From assembly GCA_002348385.1 (NCBI GenBank), contig DEBD01000029.1, positions 22,602 through 86,601 of the forward strand: a stretch of DNA of 64,000 bases. Reading direction: 5' to 3'. Made by a program: the position numbers and the translations under genes. This stretch comes from Gammaproteobacteria bacterium UBA2965 (lineage in GTDB: Bacteria > Pseudomonadota > Gammaproteobacteria > Pseudomonadales > Azotimanducaceae). Of the stretch, positions 1-9,167 are shown one piece after another. How positions within the stretch are numbered: position 1 is the stretch's first letter; the number at the start of each line of letters is the position of its first letter. Below the pieces are notes generated by a model. That model ran no database searches. It was not told the DNA's origin and was given only the letters and a program-made list of their open reading frames with translations.

Positions 1-25
1 ATGAAGAAGCGGGGAGATCCGAGAT

Positions 26-1471
26 TTGAGTGATCTGTTGGCCGATGTGCAGGAGCAGCTTTGGGCGCCTGCGGGCATGGATTTGGTCCGGGCAGAAGGA
101 TTGATGAGTCAGCTGCTTGAAGGGCTGGTGGATCTGGGCGAGTTGTTTTTCCAGCGCCAGAAATCTCAGTCCTGGTCGCTGGAGGACGGCATTGTCAAAG
201 ATGGCAGTTTCAGCGTCGACCAGGGTGTTGGCGTGCGTGCGGTGAGTGGTGAGAGGAGCGGCTTCGCTTACGCGGAAGACTTGGGTATGGCGGCGCTGAC
301 CAGCGCCACACAGGCGGCGCGGTCAATTGCGCGCCAGGGGCAACAGCGCCAGGTACAGGCATGGCGCTCACCCGATGGGCAGCGCCGCTACATGGAGGCG
401 GATCCCATCGGCTCGTTAGCCGATGCGGACAAGGTCGCTCTGCTTGCGCGGGTGGATGCGCTGGCGCGCCAGCAGGACCCGCGCGTATCTGAGGTCAATG
501 TGCGTCTGTCCGCCAGCCATGAGTACATGCTCGTGATGGCGTCCGACGGTACGCTGGCGGCGGACATCCGGCCGCTGGTGAGGCTCGACGTGAGCGTAAT
601 CGTGAGTCAGGGCGGGCGCCGCGAACGCGGCTCCGCGGGCGGTGGCGGCCGCAGCGAGTTGGCACTCGTAGCCGATGGCGATTTTGCAGAGAATCTTGCC
701 AAGGAAGCCGTGCGCACCGCGCTGGTCAATCTTGAAGCTCGGGATGCGCCGGCCGGTCCCATGACGGTCGTTTTGGGCCCGGGCTGGCCGGGCGTGTTGC
801 TCCACGAGGCCGTGGGTCATGGGCTCGAAGGTGACTTCAACCGCAAAGGCAGCTCCGCGTTTGCCGGCCGGGTAGGCGAGCAGGTGGCATCCGAGCTGTG
901 CACCGTTGTGGACGACGGGACGCTGCAGGGCCGCCGCGGATCATTGTCCATAGACGATGAAGGCATCGCGACCCAGGAAACGGTACTGATCGAGAATGGC
1001 GTGCTCAAGGGTTACATGCAGGACAAGCACAATGCGCGTCTCATGAACGTCCCCAGCACGGGGAACGGCCGCCGGCAGTCGTTCGCCCATCTCCCCATGC
1101 CACGTATGACCAACACGTTCATGCTGCCGGGACCACACGATCCTCAGGAAATCATCGAGAGCGTCAACGATGGCGTTTACGCGGTGAACTTCGGCGGCGG
1201 GCAGGTGGACATCACCTCCGGCCGGTTCGTGTTCTCCGCCACCGAGGCCTATCTGATCGAGAACGGCAAGGTGACCGCGCCCATTCGCGGTGCCACGCTG
1301 ATCGGCAACGGTCCGGAAGTGATGACGCGCATTTCCATGGTTGGCAACGATCTGCAGCTGGATGGCGGCGTGGGTGTGTGCGGCAAAGACGGCCAGTCGG
1401 TGCCGGTTGGGGTGGGTCAGCCCACTTTGAAGGTCGACGAGGTCACCGTTGGTGGCACTCAGTCGTCTTGA
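26..1471 (+). CDS. tldD: Metalloprotease TldD
   Basis: TldD is the catalytic half of the TldD/TldE zinc protease, a cytosolic heterodimer known to process peptides such as microcin B17 precursors and CcdA. The 481-aa length equals that of E. coli TldD. The zinc motif HEAVGH (HExxxH) is at residues 260-265, followed by GLEGD. The start is TTG, with a GGGGAG ribosome-binding site about 10 bases upstream. Its partner pmbA (tldE) lies just downstream, separated by darP on the opposite strand. The last 13 bases overlap the 3' end of darP convergently. Family assignment is secure; the substrate here is unknown. Confidence 0.96.
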   Translation: MSDLLADVQEQLWAPAGMDLVRAEGLMSQLLEGLVDLGELFFQRQKSQSWSLEDGIVKDGSFSVDQGVGVRAVSGERSGFAYAEDLGMAALTSATQAARSIARQGQQRQVQAWRSPDGQRRYMEADPIGSLADADKVALLARVDALARQQDPRVSEVNVRLSASHEYMLVMASDGTLAADIRPLVRLDVSVIVSQGGRRERGSAGGGGRSELALVADGDFAENLAKEAVRTALVNLEARDAPAGPMTVVLGPGWPGVLLHEAVGHGLEGDFNRKGSSAFAGRVGEQVASELCTVVDDGTLQGRRGSLSIDDEGIATQETVLIENGVLKGYMQDKHNARLMNVPSTGNGRRQSFAHLPMPRMTNTFMLPGPHDPQEIIESVNDGVYAVNFGGGQVDITSGRFVFSATEAYLIENGKVTAPIRGATLIGNGPEVMTRISMVGNDLQLDGGVGVCGKDGQSVPVGVGQPTLKVDEVTVGGTQSS

Positions 1472-1971
1472 GTATGCAAGCGCTCGTGGTCGCGCAGGAA
1501 GCGAAATAGTGTCCTGGGTGCTGCACGCCCTGTGTCTGCGCGTGCCTTGCTGATGAGACGCTTTAGCAGCTTGCGGTCGGTAGCAGGATATAACTGTAGG
1601 TACTCTGTCAGCGCGTTGTCGTCGGTCATGAGCCGATCGCGCCACCGTTCCAGCTGGTGCATCTCGAAGCGCGCTTGCGCGGAAGTGCCCATTACGCGGT
1701 CGAGCGCCGCCTTTATGGCGCTGGCGTCTGCCGCGCGAATCAGCTTGCCGATGAACTGCAGCTGGCGGCGCTTCGCTTCGTTGCTGGTGATGCGGCCGTG
1801 CTCGTTGATGGCGTTTGTGAGTTCCTCCGTCAGAGGAATCTGGCCGATCTGGCGCGAGTTGAGCTTTGTCAGCGCGCGACCCAGCTCCAGCAGGCGTTTG
1901 GCTTCGCGCTTTCGCTCGGATTTGCTGGATTCGCCTGCGGCACGGACACTAGGATCGTTGAGAGACTGCAC
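1459..1971 (-). CDS. darP: DarP/YjgA family ribosome-associated protein (DUF615)
   Basis: DarP (YjgA) is a cytosolic factor associated with late 50S subunit assembly. The protein matches the family in its charged N-terminus, a central RRRQLQFIGK-type stretch (KRRQLQFIGKLIR) and a C-terminal TLFRFLRDH segment. A GTG at 1971 gives 170 aa and keeps the gene clear of the divergent pmbA start. An in-frame TTG at 2022 would give 187 aa but would overlap pmbA. Neither start has a clear ribosome-binding site, so the N-terminus is uncertain. The gene sits antisense between tldD and pmbA, as its Pseudomonas counterpart does. Confidence 0.9.
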   Translation of the reverse strand: MQSLNDPSVRAAGESSKSERKREAKRLLELGRALTKLNSRQIGQIPLTEELTNAINEHGRITSNEAKRRQLQFIGKLIRAADASAIKAALDRVMGTSAQARFEMHQLERWRDRLMTDDNALTEYLQLYPATDRKLLKRLISKARADTGRAAPRTLFRFLRDHERLHTQDD

Positions 1972-2009
1972 AAGTTGATGACAGTTAGAAATCGATTGGA
2001 TCGTAGCAT

Positions 2010-3356
2010 ATGCCAACCGCAATGATGGACGTCCGTGAAAGCGAGGCCGCGCTCAAGCAGTTGGTGAGCGATATCCTGGCGGAAGCCGAGCGGCAGGGCG
2101 CAAGCGCGGCGGAAGTGTCCGTGAACGAAGATGCCGGTTTTTCGGTAACCGTGCGCAAGGGCGAGCTGGAGACCGTGGAGTTCAACCAGGACCGCGGTTT
2201 TGGAATCACCGTCTACCACGGACAGCGCAAGGGCTCGGCAAGCACGTCGGATAGTAGTGCGGCAGCAATCAAGGAGACGGTGTCGGCCGCCACGAACATC
2301 GCTCGCTTCACCGAGGAAGACCCCTGCAGCGGGCTTGCCGAGGCCCAACTGATGCCCGTCGAGCTTCCCGATCTCGGACTGTTTCATCCCTGGTCGCTGG
2401 GTACTGATGAGGCCGAGGAGCTTGCCAGGCAGTGTGAGGTGGCCGGGTTAGCGCAGGATGCGCGCATCGTGAATTCTGATGGCGCTCAAGTGAGTACCCA
2501 GCAGTCCTGCCGGGTGTACGGCAACAGCCATGGATTCGTGGGCGGTTTCAACGGCACGCGCCATTCCATGAGTTGCGTGCTCATCGGCGAAGACGAAAAC
2601 GGTATGCAGCGTGACTACTGGTACACCCTGGCGCGCGAACCGTCCAAGCTCGAGTCGGCACAGCATGTTGGCAGCGAAGCTGGGCGCCGCACCGCGGCCC
2701 GGTTGTCTCCGCGTGGTATTGCGACCGGGCGTTACCCAATCCTGTTCACGCCTCAGATGGCGGCGGGATTCATCGGACATCTGATCGGTGCGATCAGTGG
2801 TGGCGCGCTTTACCGCAAGGCGTCTTTTCTGCTCGACTCGTTGGGCGAGCGGGTGATGAGCGAGCATGTCACGTTGCGCGAGCGGCCGCTGATGCATGGT
2901 TGGATCGGCAGCGCGGCATTCGACGGCGAAGGGGTCGCAACCAGGGAGAAGCACTTCGTCAACGCCGGCGTGGTTGAGAACTACGTGCTAGGCAGCTACT
3001 CGGCCCGAAAGCTTGGAATGGCCACCACGGGCAATGCGGGCGGTGTCTTCAACCTGCAGGTTGAGGGCAGGACCCTGACGGTAGACGAGTTGCTCGGTGA
3101 GATGGGGCAGGGGTTGTTGGTCACGGATCTGATGGGCCAGGGCGTTAATAGCGTTACCGGAGACTACTCACGCGGTGCCTCGGGCTTCTGGGTAGAAGAT
3201 GGCGCCATCGCCTACCCCGTGGATGAGCTCACCATCGCCGCCAACCTGCGCGATGTGTATTGCGACATCGTTGCCCTCGGCGACGACGTCGACGAGCGCG
3301 GAAACATCCGCACGCCGAGCATTCTCGTGGGCGGCATGACGGTGGCCAGCCAGTAG
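2010..3356 (+). CDS. pmbA: Metalloprotease-related protein PmbA/TldE
   Basis: PmbA (TldE) is the partner of TldD in the heterodimeric zinc protease. The 448-aa length is close to E. coli PmbA (450 aa). It shares the TldD fold (N-terminal EVSVNEDAGFSVTVRKGELE-like region, C-terminal GASGFWVEDG region) but lacks the HExxxH zinc motif, as expected for the non-catalytic subunit. The ATG at 2010 is followed by alternative ATGs at 2022 and 2025. It is separated from tldD by the oppositely oriented darP and is followed by mgtE on the other strand. Confidence 0.95.
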   Translation: MPTAMMDVRESEAALKQLVSDILAEAERQGASAAEVSVNEDAGFSVTVRKGELETVEFNQDRGFGITVYHGQRKGSASTSDSSAAAIKETVSAATNIARFTEEDPCSGLAEAQLMPVELPDLGLFHPWSLGTDEAEELARQCEVAGLAQDARIVNSDGAQVSTQQSCRVYGNSHGFVGGFNGTRHSMSCVLIGEDENGMQRDYWYTLAREPSKLESAQHVGSEAGRRTAARLSPRGIATGRYPILFTPQMAAGFIGHLIGAISGGALYRKASFLLDSLGERVMSEHVTLRERPLMHGWIGSAAFDGEGVATREKHFVNAGVVENYVLGSYSARKLGMATTGNAGGVFNLQVEGRTLTVDELLGEMGQGLLVTDLMGQGVNSVTGDYSRGASGFWVEDGAIAYPVDELTIAANLRDVYCDIVALGDDVDERGNIRTPSILVGGMTVASQ

Positions 3357-3387
3357 TGGCCTGGCACTAGATTCGCTGGCGGCGCGG

Positions 3388-4737
3388 TTAAGCGTACGCC
3401 CAGGTTGCCAGACCCAGAAACGCGAAGAAGCCGGTGACGTCGGTGACCGTGGTGAGCACTACGCCCCCGGCAATGGCGGGGTCGATGTTCAGGCGATTCA
3501 AGATGCTCGGCAGCAGGCTGCCGGACAGCGCAGCCACGATCAGATTGATGATCATGGCCAGGGCGATGACGCCGCCCAGCAGCGGATCCTGAAATACCAG
3601 CGCCGCCGCGGCGGCAACCACAACGGCCAGCATCACCCCGTTGAGCAGGGCGACCACGAACTCGCGGTTCAACAGATACATCAGGTTGGCTCGTCCCACC
3701 TGTCCGAGCGCAATGCCGCGAATCACCAGCGTCAGCGTTTGGGTGCCGGCGATCCCGCCCATGCTGGCAACGATTGGCATCAGGACCGCGAGTGCCACTA
3801 CCTTAGCAATGGTCTCCTCGAACAGGTTGATTACGGTGGCTGCCAGAAAGGTGGTCATGAGATTAATGGTCAGCCACAGCGCGCGGCTGCGTACCGACTT
3901 CATGATCGGCGCGAAGGTATCGTCCTCTAGATGCAGCCCGGCACGTGCAAGGACGGCTTCGTCCGCGTCGTCGATGATGACATCCACCACATCGTCGATG
4001 GTGATCCTACCCAGCAGGTGGCCTTTCTCGTCGATAACGGGTGCCGAGATAAGGTCCTGGTCGGAAAACATGTGGGCGACGTCAGTGTCCGGTGTTGCCA
4101 CGTCGATGGCTTCGGCGTCGGTATCCATGACTTCGCGCACCGTGACGGTTGGGTCCGACGTGAGCAGCTTCGCTACGGGCAGCATGCCCACGTACTCATC
4201 GCGGCTGTTCACCACGATCAGCGCGTCGGTGGTTTCCGGTAGCTCCTTGCGCAGGCGCAGATAGCGCAGCACGATCTCCAGCGAGTGGCGCGGGCGCACC
4301 GTGACGGTGTCCGTGTTCATGAGCCCGCCCGCGCTGTCCTCGGCGTAAGACAGCACGGACTCCACTCGGGCGCGGTCCCTGGCATCCAGGGCGCCGAGTA
4401 CCTGATCGGCGATGGCGTTTGGCAGTTGCTGCAGCAGGTCGGCAAAGTCGTCCGTTTCCAGCTCGTCGGCTGCCGCAGCCAGGCGTTGGGCATTCATGGA
4501 CTCAAGGAATTCGGCCAGCACGTCCTCGTGCAGGTGCGCGAGGACCTGGTTTTCCTCTTCTTCGTCGAGCAGGCCCCAGAGTACCCAGCGCACGTTGTGG
4601 GGCGTGGACTCCAGCATGTCCGCGATTTCCGGTGAACGCATGGATGCCAGCAGGTGCCGGGTTTCCGCGACGCTGCCCTGGCCGTACTGCCGAATCACTT
4701 CGCTGAGACGTTCTTGGAGTTCTACGGTCTTCGGCAC
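3388..4737 (-). CDS. mgtE: Magnesium transporter MgtE
   Basis: MgtE is a Mg2+-gated inner-membrane magnesium channel. The 449-aa protein has the family order: an acidic MgtE_N helical domain (about residues 1-130), a CBS-domain pair (about 131-255, including SAPVIDEKGHLLGRITIDD), then about five membrane helices (about 285-449). The pore-region motif GIAGTQTLTLVIRG is visible. The start is GTG. It stands alone between the convergent pmbA and the npr/rapZ group. Regulation is expected through Mg2+ binding by the cytosolic domains. Confidence 0.95.
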   Translation of the reverse strand: MPKTVELQERLSEVIRQYGQGSVAETRHLLASMRSPEIADMLESTPHNVRWVLWGLLDEEEENQVLAHLHEDVLAEFLESMNAQRLAAAADELETDDFADLLQQLPNAIADQVLGALDARDRARVESVLSYAEDSAGGLMNTDTVTVRPRHSLEIVLRYLRLRKELPETTDALIVVNSRDEYVGMLPVAKLLTSDPTVTVREVMDTDAEAIDVATPDTDVAHMFSDQDLISAPVIDEKGHLLGRITIDDVVDVIIDDADEAVLARAGLHLEDDTFAPIMKSVRSRALWLTINLMTTFLAATVINLFEETIAKVVALAVLMPIVASMGGIAGTQTLTLVIRGIALGQVGRANLMYLLNREFVVALLNGVMLAVVVAAAAALVFQDPLLGGVIALAMIINLIVAALSGSLLPSILNRLNIDPAIAGGVVLTTVTDVTGFFAFLGLATWAYA

Positions 4738-4840
4738 AGGCCCTGTTCCCGCCGCGTCACACTAAAGCGTCGGCAGGTTACCGGGAAGCCAGGGGCGATA
4801 CTAGCGCCCCACAGCGCCGGCCATGATTAGATTGCGGAGG

Positions 4841-5110
4841 CTACTCTGGCTCGCCGAATCGCTCGGCAAAAAGCTGCTCGATTGACGCCAACGCGTCATC
4901 TTCGTCTGGACCGCTGGTAGTGATCTGCAGCTCGGTGCCCACCGCCGCGGCCAGGAGCATGACGCTCATGATGCTCTTGCCGTCGACGGGCTCGTCGTCT
5001 CGGGTGAGAGCGATCTCACTTTGAAAGGTTTTGGCCAGATTGACTAGCTTGGCCGCTGCCCTGGCATGCAGTCCAAGTCGGTTCACGATGGTTATGTTCG
5101 CCTGGCGCAC
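4841..5110 (-). CDS. HPr family phosphocarrier NPr
   Basis: Small phosphocarrier of the nitrogen-type PTS, passing phosphate from enzyme I-Ntr to PtsN. The product is 89 aa from a GTG start one base after the rapZ stop codon. The phosphorylation site lies in GLHARAAAKL with His15, and Ser46 lies in GKSIMSVM, both at canonical HPr positions. A longer reading up to 5182 would run back into rapZ and adds sequence unlike the family. The context with ptsN, rapZ and rpoN indicates the NPr (ptsO) role and not sugar uptake. Enzyme I-Ntr is not in this window. Confidence 0.93.
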   Translation of the reverse strand: MRQANITIVNRLGLHARAAAKLVNLAKTFQSEIALTRDDEPVDGKSIMSVMLLAAAVGTELQITTSGPDEDDALASIEQLFAERFGEPE

Positions 5111-5111
5111 G

Positions 5112-5963
5112 CTACCAGCTCCGGTGCAGTTCGCGGTGGCGCACGAGCACGTCGCCAAGCTGGCCCGCGAAATGGGCGCCAAGACGCTCGGCCAGGTACA
5201 CGCTGCGGTGCTGGCCGCCTGTGCATCCGACGGCCACGGTCAGATACGCCCGATTGTCGTCTTCGAACCGGGGGATCCAGCGGCTGAGGTAGTCGCGCAG
5301 GTCGGCGTACATGGCGTTCACCATGGGTTCCTCGCGCAGATATTCCTTTACCGGATCGTCCAGTCCGCTCAATTCGCGCAATTCCTCAACCCAATGGGGA
5401 TTAGGTAAGCAGCGTATGTCGAACACCAGGTCGGCGTCCACGGGCACGCCGAATTTGAAGCCGAAAGATCTGAACAACAGCGAGATTCGCGATTCGGCCT
5501 TGCCCAGCACCCGCGTCTTGATCAGTTCCGTGAGCTGGCTACCGCGCAGCAGCGTTGTGTCGATCTTGAGGTCTGCCAGATCTGCGATGCTCTCAAGTAC
5601 CTGCTGCTCGGCTTCGATCGCCTGAAGCAGATCCGTTCCTTGGCTTGTCAGCGGGTGGCGGCGGCGGGTTTCGCTGAAGCGCTTTACCAACGTTCCGCTG
5701 AGCGCGTCCAGGTAGATGACCTCGCAGTTGACGTCCATTCGATCCAGCGTGAGCAGAATGTCCGGAAACCTTGCGATCTCCGCGTTGCGGGCGTCTATGC
5801 ACACGGCAACGTTGGCTTGCTTGGTCGGGGTTAGGCTGTGTATGAGCGATTGCAGCAGGGTGATCGGAAAGTTGTCGATACAGTTGTAGCCTGCGTCTTC
5901 CAATGCCCTCAGCGCGGTACTCTTGCCGGACCCGGATCGCCCGCTTATGACGATCAGCTTCAT
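5112..5963 (-). CDS. rapZ: RNase adapter protein RapZ
   Basis: RapZ is a cytosolic P-loop protein. In enterobacteria it directs RNase E to the GlmZ small RNA and so tunes glucosamine-6-phosphate synthesis. The 283-aa protein has Walker A GRSGSGKST at residues 8-16 and the conserved C-terminal GCTGGQHRS motif (about 246-254). Its ATG overlaps the ptsN stop (ATGA), and npr follows after one base, so the three are probably co-translated. Whether a GlmZ-like RNA exists in this organism cannot be judged from the window. Confidence 0.96.
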   Translation of the reverse strand: MKLIVISGRSGSGKSTALRALEDAGYNCIDNFPITLLQSLIHSLTPTKQANVAVCIDARNAEIARFPDILLTLDRMDVNCEVIYLDALSGTLVKRFSETRRRHPLTSQGTDLLQAIEAEQQVLESIADLADLKIDTTLLRGSQLTELIKTRVLGKAESRISLLFRSFGFKFGVPVDADLVFDIRCLPNPHWVEELRELSGLDDPVKEYLREEPMVNAMYADLRDYLSRWIPRFEDDNRAYLTVAVGCTGGQHRSVYLAERLGAHFAGQLGDVLVRHRELHRSW

Positions 5964-6436
5964 GCCGCTTCGCTACTGCACAATCCTGCCATGACTTCAA
6001 ACAGCTGCGCATCAGACGTAGCGCCCCGCAGCGTGGCCCGGTTGTCTGGATTGCTGAACACACGTGCCAGGTTGGCCAGTATTTCCAGGTGTGCGGTGTT
6101 GTCGTCCGTTGGTACTACGAGCACAAACAGTAGGTCTACGGATTGTCCATCAATGGCATCGAAATCCACGCCTTGCGCCAGGTGCAGAAAAGCGGCTTGA
6201 ATCTCCTTGCAAGGCATACGGCAATGCGGAATGGCAACGCCGTCACCCAGACCGGTGCTGCCCAGGCGTTCCCTCGACATGAGCTCGTCGAATAACAGCC
6301 GCGCCGAGATGGGGGCGCTACCGTCGAGCTGATTGCTGGCGAGCAGTTCGGAAGCAGCCTGAAGGGCGCGCTTGCGCGACGGCGCGGCGAGCGCGGCGCG
6401 GGTGCGTTGGCTGGTTAGGATGGTGCCGATATCCAC
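5960..6436 (-). CDS. ptsN: Nitrogen regulatory PTS EIIA protein PtsN
   Basis: PtsN (EIIA-Ntr) receives phosphate from NPr and regulates potassium transport, nitrogen and envelope functions by protein contacts. From GTG at 6436 the product is 158 aa, close to the 163 aa of E. coli PtsN. The phospho-histidine is His71 in GVAIPHCR. The longer upstream reading (to 6577) runs through hpf and is unlike the family, so the GTG 19 bases after the hpf stop is preferred. It overlaps rapZ by 4 bases. Confidence 0.94.
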   Translation of the reverse strand: MDIGTILTSQRTRAALAAPSRKRALQAASELLASNQLDGSAPISARLLFDELMSRERLGSTGLGDGVAIPHCRMPCKEIQAAFLHLAQGVDFDAIDGQSVDLLFVLVVPTDDNTAHLEILANLARVFSNPDNRATLRGATSDAQLFEVMAGLCSSEAA

Positions 6437-6455
6437 TGTTGTGCCGATGCTGCGC

Positions 6456-6761
6456 TCAGCGGGTGCGTTGGTGGTGTCGGTCCACCAGCTTTTCCTTGTG
6501 CTTGAGGATTTGCCGGTCCAGCCGATCGGTGAGCTTGTCGATAGCGGCATACAGGTCGTCGCAGTCTGACTCCGCAAACAGCTCCGCGCCGCTGATGTGT
6601 ATTGTGGCTTCGGCCCTATGTTGCAGCTTCTCGACGCTGAGTACGACGTGGGTGTTGGTGATGTGGTCGTAATGCCGTTCCAGTTTCTGCAGCTTTTCGG
6701 TTACGTAATCTCGCAGGGGCTCTGTGACGGTCAGGTGGTGGCCAGTAATACTCAGCTGCAT
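6456..6761 (-). CDS. hpf: Ribosome hibernation promoting factor (short form)
   Basis: HPF binds the 30S decoding region of idle ribosomes and promotes 100S dimers in stationary phase. At 101 aa this is the short gammaproteobacterial form, lacking the C-terminal dimerisation domain of long HPF. It opens with MQLSITGHHL and has the typical EKLQKLERHYDHI helix. It sits directly after rpoN (31-base gap) and before ptsN, its standard position. Confidence 0.95.
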   Translation of the reverse strand: MQLSITGHHLTVTEPLRDYVTEKLQKLERHYDHITNTHVVLSVEKLQHRAEATIHISGAELFAESDCDDLYAAIDKLTDRLDRQILKHKEKLVDRHHQRTR

Positions 6762-6792
6762 CGTCGCTCTCTATCTATGTTGTGGGTGGTTG

Positions 6793-8265
6793 TCAGACGA
6801 GGCGCTTGCGTTCGTTGGAAGGTGGGATCGCAAGCGACTCCCGATACTTGGCTACGGTCCGTCGGGCAATCTGTATGTTCTGTTCCTTCAGTATCGTAGC
6901 GATCTTGCTGTCACTCAACGGTTTTCTAGGATTTTCCCCGGCGGTAAGCTTTTTGATCAGGGCACGGATGGCTGTGCTGGACACCTCGCCGCCGGAGTTG
7001 GTGGAGACGCGACTGGAAAAGAAGTGTTTCAGCTCGAACACGCCCCGGGGCGTGTGCATGTATTTGCGGCTGGTGACCCGTGAGATGGTGGACTCGTGCA
7101 TGTCTACCGCTTCGGCAATGTCGTGCAGAACGAGAGGCTTCATGGCCTCTTCGCCGTATTCTAGAAATCCCCGCTGAATCTCTACGATTCGAGTGGCTAC
7201 CTTGAGCAGTGTTTCGTTGCGGTTCGTGAGGCTTTTCAGAAACCACCTGGCTTCCTGCAGGTTTTCTTTCAGGAAGGCGTTGTCCGCGCTGTTGTCTGCG
7301 CGCTTCACCAATCGGGCATAGATGGGGTTGATGCGCAGGTTGGGCGTGGCGTCCCGATTCAGCTCCACGTGCCACCTTCCGTTGACCTTGGTGACGATGA
7401 CGTCGGGGACGATGTACTCGGTTTGCGCGGGCGAGATGGCCGCGCCCGGCCTGGGATTCATGGACTGGATTAAGGCCACCACGCTGGCGAGCTGGCTCTC
7501 GTCGAGTGTGGTCTTGCGCATCAGTGTGGCGAAGTCCTTCGCCGCTAGCAGGTCCAGATGGTTCCTGGCAACCTCTATGGCTCGCTCGCGCCACGGGATG
7601 TCGTCGCGCAATGTCGCCAGCTGCAGGCATAAGCACTCAGAAAGGTCTCGGGCCGCTACGCCCACGGGATCGAATTGCTGCACACGGGCGAGAACGGCGG
7701 CCACGTCCGCGGGATCCACCTGCTGGGTTGCGTCGCCGATGTTCAGGCTGGCGACCAGTGCCTCCAGATCCAGCGTGAGCATGCCATCGCTGTCGATGGC
7801 GTCAATGATGGTGGTGGCGATGGCGCGATCAGTGGGTGCCATGGGGGTGAGATTGAGTTGCCACAACAGGTGCTCTTGCAGCGTTTCGCCGGATGTGGCG
7901 GTCTGCTCGAAGTCCCAGTCATTGCTCTCGCTGACGGGTGTGGGTGCCGGTATGCCTTGGTAAATGTCGTCCCAATCGGTGTCTACGGGAAGGTCTTTGG
8001 GTATCGGTTGGTCTATGTGTTCGTTTACCGATGCAATGTTCTCGTCCGTGCTGGCCGACTCGTTCGACGCTTCGGTGGGCCCGATATCCGGCTCCTCTTG
8101 GGTGGTTTCTTCCTCATCCAGCTCCAGCATGGGGTTTTCTGCCAGGACTTCCTGAATTTCCTGATGCAGATCCAGGCTGGAGAGCTGCAGCAAGCGGATG
8201 GCCTGCTGCAGCTGCGGGGTCATGGTGACCTGTTGGCCGAGCTTTAGCGATAGTGACTGTTTCAT
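6793..8265 (-). CDS. rpoN: RNA polymerase sigma-54 factor RpoN
   Basis: Sigma-54 directs RNA polymerase to -24/-12 promoters that need AAA+ activators. From ATG at 8265 the protein is 490 aa. It has the Gln/Leu-rich activator-contact region I (MKQSLSLKLGQQ..., QLQQAIRLLQLS), an acidic region II, the core-binding and HTH domains, and the RpoN box ARRTVAKYRE at about 467-476. The longer reading to 8337 adds a basic stretch unlike the family. A 161-base gap separates it from lptB upstream. I could not identify a convincing sigma-54 promoter in the window, including upstream of pilA. Confidence 0.97.
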   Translation of the reverse strand: MKQSLSLKLGQQVTMTPQLQQAIRLLQLSSLDLHQEIQEVLAENPMLELDEEETTQEEPDIGPTEASNESASTDENIASVNEHIDQPIPKDLPVDTDWDDIYQGIPAPTPVSESNDWDFEQTATSGETLQEHLLWQLNLTPMAPTDRAIATTIIDAIDSDGMLTLDLEALVASLNIGDATQQVDPADVAAVLARVQQFDPVGVAARDLSECLCLQLATLRDDIPWRERAIEVARNHLDLLAAKDFATLMRKTTLDESQLASVVALIQSMNPRPGAAISPAQTEYIVPDVIVTKVNGRWHVELNRDATPNLRINPIYARLVKRADNSADNAFLKENLQEARWFLKSLTNRNETLLKVATRIVEIQRGFLEYGEEAMKPLVLHDIAEAVDMHESTISRVTSRKYMHTPRGVFELKHFFSSRVSTNSGGEVSSTAIRALIKKLTAGENPRKPLSDSKIATILKEQNIQIARRTVAKYRESLAIPPSNERKRLV

Positions 8266-8426
8266 GCGAACAGGGCTTGCTTCATACGATTTGCGCTTAG
8301 CAATACGCGCTGGCTGGCGCTCCAACCGCAGTCCCACCGCGTGGTGTCGCTAATGGCTCTTAACATACCCGCTCGTGGCGTGGTGCGCTATGAGGGGTTC
8401 TCCGTGGTAGGTCAGATGCCGCGGGT

Positions 8427-9152
8427 CTATAGAGAGAATCCTTCCCCCAGGTAGACGTTTTTTACTTGCTCATCGTCCAGTATGGCCCTGGGGTCGCCCT
8501 CTGCCATGATGTGTCCCTCATGGACGATGTAGGCCCTGTCGCAAATGTCCAGGGTATCGCGCACGTTGTGGTCGGTGATCAGCACGCCGATTCCGCGGTT
8601 GGCCAGATCACGAATTTCCTCTTTGATGTCTCCCACAGAAATAGGATCGACACCGGCGAAGGGCTCGTCCAACAGCATGAAGCTGGGTTCCATGGCCAGC
8701 GCCCGAGCGATTTCCAGGCGTCGGCGTTCTCCACCGGACAGACGCTCGCCGAGAGATTCGCGGACACCGCCGAGGTGAAATTCGTCCAGTAGTTGCTCGA
8801 GCAGTTCTTTACGCGTACTTCGATTCAGGTCGCGGCGCAGCTCCAGGATGGCGCGCAGGTTGTTCTCTGTTGTGAGCTTGCGGAACACACTGGCTTCCTG
8901 GGGGAGATAGCCGATTCCGGCTCGTGCGCGCTGGTGCATGGCCGTGTCGGTCAGGCGCTCGCCATCGAGAAAGATGTTGCCGCCGTCGGCGCGGATCAGT
9001 CCCACGATCATATAGAAGCAGGTGGTCTTGCCAGCGCCGTTGGGACCCAGCAGTCCGATGATCTCTCCACTGGAAACCCGCAGGCTCACATCTTCCACTG
9101 CGAGCTTGTTACGGTATTGCTTGCGCAGGGCGCGCGCTTCCAGTGTTGTCAT
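8427..9152 (-). CDS. lptB: LPS export ABC transporter ATP-binding protein LptB
   Basis: LptB is the cytosolic ATPase of the LptB2FG exporter that extracts LPS from the inner membrane. The 241-aa protein has Walker A GPNGAGKTT (residues 36-44), the ABC signature LSGGERRR and Walker B with MLLDEPFAGVDP. It follows lptA with a 15-base gap in the kdsC-lptC-lptA-lptB series. LptF, LptG and LptD are not in the window. Confidence 0.97.
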   Translation of the reverse strand: MTTLEARALRKQYRNKLAVEDVSLRVSSGEIIGLLGPNGAGKTTCFYMIVGLIRADGGNIFLDGERLTDTAMHQRARAGIGYLPQEASVFRKLTTENNLRAILELRRDLNRSTRKELLEQLLDEFHLGGVRESLGERLSGGERRRLEIARALAMEPSFMLLDEPFAGVDPISVGDIKEEIRDLANRGIGVLITDHNVRDTLDICDRAYIVHEGHIMAEGDPRAILDDEQVKNVYLGEGFSL

Positions 9153-9167
9153 CTTGGTCGTGAGTCG

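Noticed and set aside
1..33. 3' end of an upstream gene before tldD (TGA at 27-29 overlapping the tldD TTG, or TGA at 31-33).
   Set aside because: The visible tail is under 10 codons in each frame, too short to identify or choose a frame, although a coupled upstream gene is likely.
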